In this document: positions 6,854 to 15,667 of the stretch, in pieces
Layout of the letters: each line of letters begins with the position of its first letter
Position numbering within the stretch: position 1 is the stretch's first letter
Origin: Streptomyces durocortorensis
GTDB taxonomy: Bacteria; Actinomycetota; Actinomycetes; Streptomycetales; Streptomycetaceae
Assembly (NCBI RefSeq): GCF_016901035.1
Contig: NZ_JAFEUF010000038.1
Span: 1 to 42,449, forward strand
Length of the DNA stretch: 42,449 bases
Direction: 5' to 3'
Made by a program: the position numbers and the translations under genes
The notes under the pieces: generated by a model
Told to the model about the DNA's origin: nothing
The model's input: only the letters and a program-made list of their open reading frames with translations
Database searches by the model: none

Positions 6854-8899
6854 TCAGCGCAGGAAGGCCGCGGCGACGCCCGCGTCGACGGGGATGTGCA
6901 GCCCGGTGGTGTGGGTGAGGTCGCCGCCGGTCAGCGCGAAGACGGCGTTGGCGACGTGCTCGGGGAGCACCTCGCGCTTGAGGATGGTGCGCTGGGCGTA
7001 GAACTCGCCGAGCTTGTCCTCCTCGATGCCGTAGGTCGCCGCGCGCTGTGCTCCCCAGCCGTCGGCGAAGATCCCGGAGCCGCGGACAACGCCATCGGGG
7101 TTGACCCCGTTGACGCGGATGCCGTGCTCGCCGAGTTCGGCGGCGAGCAGGCGCACCTGGTGGGCCTGATCCGCCTTCGTGGCGGAGTAGGCGATGTTGT
7201 TGGGACCGGCGAAGACGGCGTTCTTGGAGGCGATGTAGACAATGTCGCCGCCGAGCTTCTGTGCGGCCATCAACCGGGCGCCCTCTCGCGAGACGAGGAA
7301 CGAGCCGCGGGCCATGATGTCGTGCTGGAGGTCCCAGTCCTTGGCGGTGGTCTCCAGCAGCGGCTTGGAGATGGAGATCCCGGCGTTGTTGACGATCAGG
7401 TCCACTCCGCCGAAGGCCAGCGCGGCCTGCCGGAACGCGGCGGCGATCTGGTCCTCGGACGTGACATCGACGGTGACGGCCACGGCCTTGTCGGGGCCGC
7501 CCAACTCGTCGGCGACCATGGCGGCGTTGTCACCGTTCAGATCGGCGACGATCACGCAGGCGCCCTCCGCGGCCAGTCGGCGGGCAATGGCCTTGCCTAT
7601 GCCGGAGCCGGCACCCGTGACGAGCGCGACGCGGGTGGCGAGAGGCTTGGGCTTCGGCATCCGCTGGAGCTTGGCCTCCTCCAGCGTCCAGTACTCGATA
7701 CGGAACTTCTCAGACTCCTCGATCGGCGCGTACGCGGAAACCGCTTCGGCGCCCCGCATCACGTTGATCGCGTTGAGGTAGAACTCCCCCGCCACCCGGG
7801 CGGTCTGCTTGTCCTTGCCGAAGGAGAACATGCCCACGCCCGGGATCAGGACGATCGCGGGGTCGGCGCCGCGCATCGGGGGTGAGTCCGGTGCGGCGTG
7901 CCGCTGGTAGTAGGCGGCGTACTCCTCGCGGTAGGCCGTGTGGAGTTCGTCCAGCCGGGCCAGCGTCTCCTCCAGCGGGGCGGCCGGGGGCAGGTCCAGG
8001 ACCAGCGGGCGGATCTTGGTGCGCAGGAAGTGGTCGGGGCAGGAGGTACCGAGCGCGGCCAGGCGGGGGTGCTCGGTGCGGGCGACGAAGTCCAGAACGG
8101 CTTCGGAGTCATCGAAGTGTCCGACCTGCGCCCGGTCCCGGGAGGCGATCGCCCGGATGTGGGGGGCGAGGGCGGCGGCCCGCTCCCGCCGTTCGGTCTC
8201 GGGCAGTGCCGCGTACCCGTCGAGCACCGGCCCGAACGGCTCGGCCTCGCCCTTGTCGGCCAGGAAGGCCTCGGCGGTGCGGATGATGTGCAGCGAGTTG
8301 GCCTCGCACTCCTCGCTGGTGTCGCCCCAGGCGGTGATTCCGTGGCCGCCGAGGATACAGCCGATGGCCTGCGGGTTGGCCGCCTTCACGGCGGCGATGT
8401 CGAGGCCGAGCTGGAAGCCGGGACGCCGCCAGGGCACCCAGACCACACGGTCGCCGAAGCACTCGGCGGTCAGCTTCTCGCCATCGGCGGCGCAGGCCAG
8501 CGCGATGCCGGAATCCGGGTGGAGGTGGTCGACGTGAGCGGCGTCCACGAGTCCGTGCATCGCGGTGTCGATGGACGGTGCGGCGCCGCCCTTGCCGTGC
8601 AGGCAGTAGTCGAACGCGGCGACCATCTCGTCCTCGCGCTCCACCCCGGGGTAGACGTCGGCGAGGGCGCGCAACCGGTCGACTCGCAGGGCGGCGAGGC
8701 CGCTCTCCGTCAAGGTGCCGAGGTCGCCCCCCGAGCCTTTGACCCAGATCAGTTCGGTGTCGTGCCCGGTGACGGGATCGGTGGCGGTGCCTTTGGCGGA
8801 GGTGTTGCCGCCGGCGTAGTTGGTGTTGCGGGGGTCCGCGCCCAGGCGGCGTGATCGTTCGAGCAGTTCGGCTGCTTCGGGGTGGAGGGCGGGTGCCAT
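6854..8899 (-). CDS. rhaEW: Bifunctional rhamnulose-1-P aldolase / lactaldehyde dehydrogenase
   Basis: 681 residues in two domains. The N-terminal ~400 residues are a class II aldolase (LGADPRNTNYAGGNTSAKGT, HVDHLHPDSGIALACAADGE, GGHGITAWGDTSEE) with histidines suited to bind the catalytic metal. The C-terminal ~255 residues are a short-chain dehydrogenase (ALVTGAGSGIGKAIARRLAA, NNAGIS, YSATKADQ). In the known fused enzyme family, the aldolase splits L-rhamnulose 1-phosphate to dihydroxyacetone phosphate and L-lactaldehyde, and the dehydrogenase oxidises lactaldehyde to lactate. ATG at 8899 with AAGGA upstream; 55 bases after rhaI. The symbol follows the Bacillus usage; rhaE is also used. Confidence 0.9.
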   Translation of the reverse strand: MAPALHPEAAELLERSRRLGADPRNTNYAGGNTSAKGTATDPVTGHDTELIWVKGSGGDLGTLTESGLAALRVDRLRALADVYPGVEREDEMVAAFDYCLHGKGGAAPSIDTAMHGLVDAAHVDHLHPDSGIALACAADGEKLTAECFGDRVVWVPWRRPGFQLGLDIAAVKAANPQAIGCILGGHGITAWGDTSEECEANSLHIIRTAEAFLADKGEAEPFGPVLDGYAALPETERRERAAALAPHIRAIASRDRAQVGHFDDSEAVLDFVARTEHPRLAALGTSCPDHFLRTKIRPLVLDLPPAAPLEETLARLDELHTAYREEYAAYYQRHAAPDSPPMRGADPAIVLIPGVGMFSFGKDKQTARVAGEFYLNAINVMRGAEAVSAYAPIEESEKFRIEYWTLEEAKLQRMPKPKPLATRVALVTGAGSGIGKAIARRLAAEGACVIVADLNGDNAAMVADELGGPDKAVAVTVDVTSEDQIAAAFRQAALAFGGVDLIVNNAGISISKPLLETTAKDWDLQHDIMARGSFLVSREGARLMAAQKLGGDIVYIASKNAVFAGPNNIAYSATKADQAHQVRLLAAELGEHGIRVNGVNPDGVVRGSGIFADGWGAQRAATYGIEEDKLGEFYAQRTILKREVLPEHVANAVFALTGGDLTHTTGLHIPVDAGVAAAFLR

Positions 8900-8954
8900 G
8901 ACGGGTCCTTCGGGGAGGTGGTGAGCGCTCGGGGTCTGCGGGTGATGGGGTGGT

Positions 8955-10115
8955 TCAGGCGCCCCAGCCGGCCTGGGCTCCGCCGACGCGTTCGGTGGCG
9001 ATCCGGTCGGCCCAGCCGGAGCGTCGGTACGCGGAGATGGGGTCGGGGTCGAGGCCCCGTTCGCTGCGGACGTCGGCGAGCAGCGGCCGGACGTCGGTGT
9101 TGTAGGCGTCCATCAGAACGGCATTGGCCGCGAGGACGTCGCCGCTGGTCTGCGCGGCGGAAAGGCCTTCGCGGTCGATGAGGAGCGCCTTGGCCGTGGC
9201 TTCCTGCACGTTCATCACCGAGCGGATGATCGCGGGGATCTTGGCCTCGATGTTGTGGCACTGGTCGAGCATGAACGCGGTGTCGGGGGTGTAGCCGCCG
9301 CCGCGGACCACCTCGTACATGATCCGGAACAGCTGGAACGGGTCGGCGGCTCCGGCCATGAGGTCGTCGTCCGCGTAGAAGCGGGAGTTGAAGTCGAAGG
9401 CGCCCAGCTTGTTCTCGCGCAGCAGGCTGGCGACGATGAACTCAATGTTGGTGCCCGGTGCGTGGTGCCCGGTGTCGACGACGACCTTGGCCTTGTCTCC
9501 GAGCTTGAGGCAGTGCGCGTAGGCGGTGCCCCAGTCGGGTACGTCGGTGGTGTAGAAGGCGGGCTCGAAGAACTTGTACTCGAGCAGCAGGCGCTGGTCG
9601 TCACCGAGACGGGTGTAGACCTCGGAAAGGGCTTCGGCCAGACGGTCCTGGCGTGCGCGGATGTCGTCCTGTCCGGGGTAGTTGGTGCCGTCGGCGAACC
9701 ACAGCTTGAGGTCCCGGGATCCGGTGGCGTCCATGACGTCGACGCATGCGAGCAGGTGATCGATGGCCTTGCGGCGCACTGCGGCGTCAGGGTGGCAGAC
9801 GCTGCCCAGCCTGTAGTCGTCGTCCTGGAAGACGTTGCTGTTGATCGTGCCGAGCCGAAGGCCCTGGTCCTCCGCATGCTTGGCGAGGGCGGCGTAGTCG
9901 TCGACCTTGTCCCAGGGAATGTGCAGGGCCACCGTCGGGGCGACACCGGTGTGGGCGTGGACGCGGGCGGCGTCGTCCAGCTTCTCGAAGGCTGACCGGG
10001 GGACGCCGGGCTGTGCGAACACCTTGAAGCGGGTTCCGGAGTTCCCGTAGGCCCAGGAGGGGGTCTCGATGGCCTGGGTCGCCAGGGCGGCCTTGACGGA
10101 CGTGAGGGAGGGCAA
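8955..10115 (-). CDS. rhaI: L-rhamnose isomerase RhaI
   Basis: 386 residues, of the Pseudomonas stutzeri/actinobacterial RhaI type rather than the E. coli RhaA type. It converts L-rhamnose to L-rhamnulose in the cytoplasm. Metal- and substrate-site segments of the TIM barrel are visible: EYKFFEPAFYTTDVPDWG, VVDTGHHAPGTNIEFIVASL, GAFDFNSRFYADDDLMAG, FMLDQCHNIEAKIPA. The start is TTG at 10115, chosen because AAGGAG lies 6 bases upstream and no other start fits. It is the first gene of the rha operon, with a promoter and operator just upstream. Confidence 0.93.
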   Translation of the reverse strand: MPSLTSVKAALATQAIETPSWAYGNSGTRFKVFAQPGVPRSAFEKLDDAARVHAHTGVAPTVALHIPWDKVDDYAALAKHAEDQGLRLGTINSNVFQDDDYRLGSVCHPDAAVRRKAIDHLLACVDVMDATGSRDLKLWFADGTNYPGQDDIRARQDRLAEALSEVYTRLGDDQRLLLEYKFFEPAFYTTDVPDWGTAYAHCLKLGDKAKVVVDTGHHAPGTNIEFIVASLLRENKLGAFDFNSRFYADDDLMAGAADPFQLFRIMYEVVRGGGYTPDTAFMLDQCHNIEAKIPAIIRSVMNVQEATAKALLIDREGLSAAQTSGDVLAANAVLMDAYNTDVRPLLADVRSERGLDPDPISAYRRSGWADRIATERVGGAQAGWGA

Positions 10116-10133
10116 CGAGAGCTCCTTCTCGAA

Positions 10134-10149
10134 TGTAAAACGTTCTACG
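10134..10149. promoter_or_regulatory. LacI-type operator in front of rhaI
   Basis: TGTAAAACGTTCTACG matches the inverted-repeat consensus TGTAGAACGTTCTACA at 14 of 16 positions. The same motif occurs at 16865-16880 upstream of the sugar transporter operon. The AACGTT centre is usual for LacI-family sites. It overlaps the expected transcription start, a repressing position. Confidence 0.65.
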
Positions 10150-10152
10150 CGG

Positions 10153-10182
10153 ACGTTATGGAGCGCCCTGCAGCGCTGTCAA
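10153..10182 (-). promoter_or_regulatory. Candidate promoter of the rha operon
   Basis: On the minus strand, TTGACA (10182-10177) and TAACGT (10158-10153) are separated by 18 bases. The predicted start near 10146 lies inside the LacI-type operator, consistent with repression. Confidence 0.55.
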
Positions 10183-10250
10183 GCCTCCGCGGTGAACCGA
10201 TTGAAAGGTTTCAGCCCGAGCGGCCGTGCTCCATGTCGGCCGCCCTGGGG

Positions 10251-10967
10251 TCAGTCCGCCGGCCCGAGCCCTTGGCCGGAGACGGTGATCCGCCGACAGA
10301 CGCGGTCGAGGTACTCCCGGTGGGCGGCAGGCAGGTCGAGCGATCCGCCGGACAGGGCCCACTGGATCTGAAGTCCGTCCGCGACGGCGAGCATCTCCCG
10401 GGCCACGGCCCTTCCGTCGGTGCCGGGGATCACGACTCCGGCGGTGATGCCGTGCAGGATCGCCGAGTCGATGACGGTGATGACGCGTTCGTAGCGCTGC
10501 TGGAAGTAGGCGTGCGCGGGGTGCTCCTCGCTCCCGGCCTCGGCCGCGAGGACGGCGTACATCTGCATCAGCCCGGGCTGCGAGACGTTCAGGCGCGACT
10601 GTGCCGCGACGAGGCCCAGCAGACGCACCACATCGGGGGCCTGCGGGTCGAGTTCGCCGTAGAACCGAGTGACGGCCTGGTCCTCCCGGGCCTCCAGGAC
10701 AGCCATCAGGAGGTGGCGCTTGCTGGGGAAGTGGTGCAGGAGGCCGGTGTGCGAGATGCCGACATCCTCCGCGACCTTCTGCATGGAGGTGCTGAGGTAG
10801 CCCTTGCGCGCGAACTGGCGAACGGCGGCGTCGAGGATCTCTCCGCGTCGCTGGTCAGCGGCACGGTAGGTGCCCGTGCGGCGGCGCGCACGGGGGCGCG
10901 CCGGGGCCGGTTCGGCCTGGTGGGGTGCTTCCTCGGGGGCGGACATGGGTCGAGCATACGAAGGCAC
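10251..10967 (-). CDS. TetR family regulator
   Basis: 238 residues. A GTG start at 10967 has GGAGG 4 bases upstream; an ATG at 10946 (MSAPEEAP) lacks a visible ribosome binding site and is the alternative. After a Pro/Arg-rich N-terminal arm of ~35 residues comes a TetR helix-turn-helix (RRGEILDAAVRQFARKGYLS, VAEDVGISHTGLLHHFPSKR) and a helical ligand-binding domain (LNVSQPGLMQMYAVLAAEAG). It is divergent from the GH3-GH78 operon, with an inverted repeat in the 241-base gap. It therefore probably represses that operon and perhaps itself, releasing on binding a glycoside, aglycone or sugar. Confidence 0.87.
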   Translation of the reverse strand: MPSYARPMSAPEEAPHQAEPAPARPRARRRTGTYRAADQRRGEILDAAVRQFARKGYLSTSMQKVAEDVGISHTGLLHHFPSKRHLLMAVLEAREDQAVTRFYGELDPQAPDVVRLLGLVAAQSRLNVSQPGLMQMYAVLAAEAGSEEHPAHAYFQQRYERVITVIDSAILHGITAGVVIPGTDGRAVAREMLAVADGLQIQWALSGGSLDLPAAHREYLDRVCRRITVSGQGLGPAD

Positions 10968-11019
10968 ACGGCCTCCAGCTCCCGGCCCGCCGGGCCGGGG
11001 TGTGCCTCACACCACAGCA

Positions 11020-11049
11020 CTAAAAACCTACAAGGCCATCTGTTTTTAG
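11020..11049. promoter_or_regulatory. Candidate TetR operator
   Basis: CTAAAAAC (11020-11027) and its reverse complement GTTTTTAG (11042-11049), separated by 14 bases, form an AT-rich inverted repeat in a GC-rich divergent promoter region, between the TetR gene and the GH3-GH78 operon. Confidence 0.5.
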
Positions 11050-11208
11050 GTTACGGTCGGGCCGTCTGCGGGCCGTGCGGTCTGGCGAAGCCGTCGCTGC
11101 CACGGCGTTCTTCGCATTTCGCAGCCCCGCCGCCTCCCCGCCTCCGGCGCAGCCGCCCGCCCGGTTCCACGCGAGGACGGCATCGATCACTTCGCCAGGG
11201 AGACCGCC

Positions 11209-13020
11209 ATGCCTCGACCATTGGCCCAGAAGCCCCTCGTCTACCAACAGGCACACCGTCCGGTGGCCGAGCGCGTCACGGACCTTCTCCACCGCATGAC
11301 CGTGGAGGAGAAGGCCGGTCAGCTCTTCCACACGATGGTGATGACGGGTGAGAACGGCGGACTCGCCGACGACCCGCAAAGGGCCCCCGGTGGCGCCACC
11401 GCGCGGCAGATGGTTCTCGATCGCCACATGACGCATTTCAATCTGCTCGGGTCCGCCGGAGCGCGGGAGATGGCCGAGTGGCACAACCGTCTCCAGGAAC
11501 TGGCCGCCGATACCCGCCTCGGTATCCCGGTGACGCTGTCCACCGATCCTCGGCACGCCTTCACGGACAACCCCGGGACCGGTATGCATGCAGGCCCCTT
11601 CTCCCAGTGGCCCGAGACTCTGGGCCTGGCCGCGGTGCGTGACGCCGGTCTCGTGCGCGACTTCGCGGACACCGTACGGCGCGAATATCTCTCCGTCGGA
11701 CTGCGTGTCGCTCTGCACCCCCAGGTCGACCTCGCCACCGAGCCTCGCTGGTCCCGCATCTCCGGCACGTTCGGCGAGGACGCCGATCTCACCGCACGCC
11801 TGGCCGCCGCGTACATTGAGGGCCTGCGAGGCCCAGGAGACGAATTGGGGCCCGACAGCGTCGCGGCGATGGTGAAGCACTTTCCCGGCGGCGGCCCCCA
11901 GAAGGACGGCGAAGACCCGCACTTCCCCTACGGCCGCGAGCAGGTCTACCCCGGCGGCTTCTTCGAGCACCACCTGAAGCCCTTCGCCGCCTGCATCGCC
12001 GCCGGCGCAACGCAGGTCATGCCGTACTACGGCATGCCCGTGGGCACGGAGTACGAGGAAGTCGCCTTCGGCTTCAACCGGGGCATCCTGACCGGCCTGC
12101 TCCGCGAGCGCTTGGGCTTCACCGGCATCGTCGTCGCCGACTGGGGCGTACTCACCGACGGCAACGTCATGGGTGAGCCGCAGGCAGCGCGTGCCTGGGG
12201 CGTCGAGCACCTGACGCCCAAGCAGCGACTCTTGAAGGCGTTGAACGCCGGAGTCGACCAATTCGGCGGCGAGACCTGCTACGACATGGTCGTCGATCTC
12301 GTCCGGTCGGGCGAACTCGCCGAGTCCCGCCTGGACGCCTCGGTGAGCCTGCTGCTGGCCGAGAAGTTCCGCCTCGGGCTCTTCGACGAACGCCGCTACG
12401 TCGATCCGGACGTGGCGGAGGCGACCGTCGGCCGCGCCGACTTCCGGGCCGCCGGCGATCGGGCTCAGCGGCGCTCGCTGACCCTGCTGACCAACGGCAG
12501 GGCCGGCGCGACCGCCCCGTTGCCGCTCACCGGTCGGCCACGGCTGTACCTCGACGGCATGGACGCCGGCACCGCTGCCGAGTACGCCGACGTCGTGCCC
12601 GAGCCCGCCGCCGCCGACTTCGCCGTGCTGCGGCTGGACACCCCGTACGAACCCCGGCCGGGCGTGTTCGAGTCCTTCTTCCGCGCGGGCCGGCTCGACT
12701 TCACTCAGCCGAGACTCGACGAGATCCTCCGTCTGCTGGGCCGGGTGCCGACGGTCGTGGTGATCCGTCTGGAACGGCCCGCGATCATCCCCGAGATCTC
12801 CGAGCGCGCGCTCGCCCTGCTCGCGGACTACGGGGCGGACGACCGTGCCGTGCTGGACGTGCTCTTCGGGCGATTCGCTCCCGAGGGCCAACTGCCGTTC
12901 CAGTTGCCCCGGTCGATGGCAGAGGTCACGGCCGGTCACCCCGATCAGCCGCAGCAGAGCACCGCCCCCGTCCACGCCTTCGGCCACGGACTGCGCTATG
13001 CGGCCCCCTCTTCCCGATAA
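11209..13020 (+). CDS. Cytoplasmic glycoside hydrolase family 3 enzyme
   Basis: 603 residues, ATG with AGGGAG 7 bases upstream. No signal peptide, so cytoplasmic. The GH3 N-terminal barrel is clear (MTVEEKAGQLFHTMVM, GIPVTLSTDPRHAFTDNPGT, VAMVKHFPGGGPQKDGEDPH). The nucleophile candidate is Asp311 in VVADWG. A shortened second domain follows (LDGMDAGTAAEYADVV, FGRFAPEGQLPFQLPRSMAE), with no fibronectin-like tail. Likely a beta-glucosidase or related exo-glycosidase; the exact sugar cannot be told from sequence. Its stop is 10 bases before the rhamnosidase start, so the two are translated from one message and probably act on the same imported rhamnosyl-glucoside. Confidence 0.85.
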   Translation: MPRPLAQKPLVYQQAHRPVAERVTDLLHRMTVEEKAGQLFHTMVMTGENGGLADDPQRAPGGATARQMVLDRHMTHFNLLGSAGAREMAEWHNRLQELAADTRLGIPVTLSTDPRHAFTDNPGTGMHAGPFSQWPETLGLAAVRDAGLVRDFADTVRREYLSVGLRVALHPQVDLATEPRWSRISGTFGEDADLTARLAAAYIEGLRGPGDELGPDSVAAMVKHFPGGGPQKDGEDPHFPYGREQVYPGGFFEHHLKPFAACIAAGATQVMPYYGMPVGTEYEEVAFGFNRGILTGLLRERLGFTGIVVADWGVLTDGNVMGEPQAARAWGVEHLTPKQRLLKALNAGVDQFGGETCYDMVVDLVRSGELAESRLDASVSLLLAEKFRLGLFDERRYVDPDVAEATVGRADFRAAGDRAQRRSLTLLTNGRAGATAPLPLTGRPRLYLDGMDAGTAAEYADVVPEPAAADFAVLRLDTPYEPRPGVFESFFRAGRLDFTQPRLDEILRLLGRVPTVVVIRLERPAIIPEISERALALLADYGADDRAVLDVLFGRFAPEGQLPFQLPRSMAEVTAGHPDQPQQSTAPVHAFGHGLRYAAPSSR

Positions 13021-13030
13021 GGACCTGCAC

Positions 13031-15622
13031 GTGCACGTCAGAGACATCCGATTCGAACATCACCGTGATCCCCTCGGCATCGGTGAGCCGTCACCGCGGC
13101 TCAGCTGGACCGTCGCGCCCGATCCCCCCGACGGCGCAGAGCAGCAGCGCGGCTACGAGATCGAGGTACGGGACGGGGCCGGCCGCATCGCGAGCCGCCG
13201 GGTCGAGAGCGCCGACAGCGTGCTCGTCCCCTGGGTAGGCACCCCTCTGGAATCACGGGAACGTCGCGAGGTGCGTGTACGTGTCCGGGGATCCGGGCCG
13301 CCGGGGCCGTGGAGCGACTACGCCCCGGTCGAAGCCGGCCTCCTGCAGGCAGTGGACTGGAGCGCTGCCGCCATCACCCCGCTCTGCGACGACGTCTCCG
13401 CTCCTGCGGATCCTCGTCCCGCCTACCTGCTGCGGCACGAGTTCGCGATCGCTCAACCCGTCATGGCGGCACGCCTGTACACATCGGCGCTCGGCGTCTT
13501 CGACATGGAGATCAATGGGCTCCCCGTCACCGACGACGTCCTCTCCCCCGGCTGGACCAGCTACCACGACCGGCTCCGCTATCGCACCTACGACGTCACG
13601 GACCTGCTGCGGCCCGGTGCCAACGCCTGGGGCGCTCACCTGGCCGACGGCTGGTACCGGGGCCGACTGGGTTTCAACGGCGGGATCCGTGACATCTACG
13701 GCGAACGCACCGCGGTGCTGGCCCAACTCGAGATCATCCTGGCGGACGGCTCTCGCCTCACGGTCGTCACCGACCCGACCTGGCGCTGTGCGGACGGGCC
13801 GGTACTCGCGAGCGGACTGCTGGAAGGCGAGACGTATGACGCCCGGCGGGAGCGGCCCGGATGGTCGGCCGCGGGGCACGACACCTCGGGCTGGTCGCCG
13901 GTCGCCGAAGTGCCTCTCGACCCGGGAGTCCTGGTGGCCGCGGACGGCCCGCCGGTACGGCGCACCCAGGTACTCGAACCGGCGTCCGTCGCGCGGAAAC
14001 CGGATGGGCGTTACGTCGTCGACTTCGGGCAGAACCTGGTGGGTCGCCTGCGGATCACCGTCAGCGGTGAGAACGGAGCGACCGTCGTCCTGCGCCACGC
14101 GGAGGTACTGGAGGACGGAGAGCTGTGCACCAGGCCCCTGAGGAACGCGACCTCGACCGACCGCTATGTGGTGCGGGGCTCGGCGGTGGGCGAGACGTGG
14201 GAGCCACGGTTCACGACGCACGGTTTTCGGTACGCCGAGATCAGCGGCTGGCCCGGCACTCTGCGCCCCCAGGACGTCTCCGCCGTGGTCATCCACAGCG
14301 ACATGCGGCGTACCGGCTACTTCGACTGTTCCGATGAGGGGCTCAACCGCCTGCACGAGAACGTCGTGTGGAGCATGCGCGGCAACTTCCTGGACATTCC
14401 GACGGACTGCCCGCAGCGTGACGAGCGGCTGGGCTGGACGGGTGACATCCAGGTCTTCGCGCCGACGGCCGCGTTCCTGTACGACTGCGCCGGCCTGCTG
14501 GCGTCCTGGCTGAAGGACCTCGCGGCAGACACGGACAGAGACCCCGGCGGGGTCACGCCGAACTGGTCGCCCCAGATCCCCGTGATCCTTCCCTTCGAGG
14601 TCCCGGAGGGCAATCACCCCATGGCCGGGTGGGGCGATGCGGCCGTCCTGGTGCCCTGGGCCCTCTATGAGCGCTACGGCGATCTCGGCCTGCTGGAGCG
14701 CCAGTACAGGGACATGCACCGGTGGGTCGACACGGTGGAGAAGGCGGCGGACCCGGATCGCGTCTGGCGGGACGACTTCCAGTTCGGTGACTGGCTGGAC
14801 CCGGCAGCACCACCGGAGGAGGCGGCGCAGAGCCGCACGCCGAAGGCCCTGGTGTGCACGGCGTACTTCGCGCGCAGTGCGTCCGTCCTCGCCGAGGTCG
14901 CCGGCCTGCTCGGCCGCCCCGTCGACCAGGAGCGCTACGCGGCGCTTGCGCGGGAGGTCCGGGACGCGTTCGTCCGTACCTTCACGGACGGGCAGGGGCG
15001 GCTGGCGGCGGATACGCAGACCGCGTACGCGCTGGCCATCGGCTTCGGCCTGCTGGAGGGCGACGGCGAACGTGCCGCCGCGGGAGCGAGGCTGGCGGAC
15101 CTGGTGGCGGAGGCGGGGTTCACGGTGGCGACGGGCTTCCTCGGCACTCCCCTCGTCTGCGACGCGCTGACCTCGACCGGTCACGAGGACGCGGCGTACC
15201 GGCTGTTGACGGAAAGGTCCTGCCCGTCGTGGCTGTACCAGGTGGACATGGGCGCCACCACGACGTGGGAGCGTTGGGACAGCATGCTGGCGGACGGCAG
15301 CGTCAATCCCGGTGAGATGACCTCCTTCAACCACTACGCGCTCGGCACGGTGGCCGACTGGCTGCACCGCACGGTCGCCGGCCTGGCCCCCGCGGCTCCC
15401 GGCTACCGCACGCTGCTGGTGCGGCCGCGCCCGGGCGGCGGACTGAGCCGCGCACGTGCCGCGCACGACACCCCGTACGGGCGCGCGGAGGTGTCGTGGC
15501 GGAGGACGGAGGGCCGCCTGACGGTCGAGGTGACGGTGCCGCCGGGCTGCGAGGCCGTGGTGGATCTGCCGGGGCTGGAGCCGGTCACGGTGGGGGCGGG
15601 CATGCGCACCTTCCACGCGTAG
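13031..15622 (+). CDS. Alpha-L-rhamnosidase (GH78), first copy
   Basis: 863 residues. The GTG at 13031 is preferred: AAGGA lies 7 bases upstream and the product then begins VRDIRFEHHRDPLGIG, matching the N-terminus of the paralogue at 20228; an in-frame ATG at 12998 inside the GH3 gene is the alternative. Bacterial rhamnosidase N-terminal and concanavalin-like domains fill about residues 1-370, the (alpha/alpha)6 catalytic barrel about 370-760, and a C-terminal beta domain the rest. The hallmark CPQRDERLGWTGD holds the likely general acid Glu465, and TTTWERWDS the candidate general base Glu747. No signal peptide: it would release L-rhamnose inside the cell and feed RhaI. Confidence 0.93.
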   Translation: MHVRDIRFEHHRDPLGIGEPSPRLSWTVAPDPPDGAEQQRGYEIEVRDGAGRIASRRVESADSVLVPWVGTPLESRERREVRVRVRGSGPPGPWSDYAPVEAGLLQAVDWSAAAITPLCDDVSAPADPRPAYLLRHEFAIAQPVMAARLYTSALGVFDMEINGLPVTDDVLSPGWTSYHDRLRYRTYDVTDLLRPGANAWGAHLADGWYRGRLGFNGGIRDIYGERTAVLAQLEIILADGSRLTVVTDPTWRCADGPVLASGLLEGETYDARRERPGWSAAGHDTSGWSPVAEVPLDPGVLVAADGPPVRRTQVLEPASVARKPDGRYVVDFGQNLVGRLRITVSGENGATVVLRHAEVLEDGELCTRPLRNATSTDRYVVRGSAVGETWEPRFTTHGFRYAEISGWPGTLRPQDVSAVVIHSDMRRTGYFDCSDEGLNRLHENVVWSMRGNFLDIPTDCPQRDERLGWTGDIQVFAPTAAFLYDCAGLLASWLKDLAADTDRDPGGVTPNWSPQIPVILPFEVPEGNHPMAGWGDAAVLVPWALYERYGDLGLLERQYRDMHRWVDTVEKAADPDRVWRDDFQFGDWLDPAAPPEEAAQSRTPKALVCTAYFARSASVLAEVAGLLGRPVDQERYAALAREVRDAFVRTFTDGQGRLAADTQTAYALAIGFGLLEGDGERAAAGARLADLVAEAGFTVATGFLGTPLVCDALTSTGHEDAAYRLLTERSCPSWLYQVDMGATTTWERWDSMLADGSVNPGEMTSFNHYALGTVADWLHRTVAGLAPAAPGYRTLLVRPRPGGGLSRARAAHDTPYGRAEVSWRRTEGRLTVEVTVPPGCEAVVDLPGLEPVTVGAGMRTFHA

Positions 15623-15626
15623 GGGT

Positions 15627-15667
15627 CCTGCTGCCCGCGGCGTCCATGGGCTGCCGCGGGCGGCAGG
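15627..15667. terminator. Bidirectional terminator hairpin
   Basis: Arms CCTGCTGCCCGCGGC (15627-15641) and GCCGCGGGCGGCAGG (15653-15667) pair over 15 bases with one mismatch and an 11-base loop, filling the gap between two convergent genes (rhamnosidase and lacI). Confidence 0.7.

Noticed and set aside
11020..13047. 675-codon open frame antisense to the GH3 gene
   Set aside because: Val/Gly/Glu-rich translation typical of the complement of high-GC coding DNA; the GH3 motifs lie on the other strand.
13253..15616. 787-codon frame antisense to the first rhamnosidase
   Set aside because: Low-complexity Arg/His/Pro-rich translation; GH78 motifs on the plus strand are decisive.
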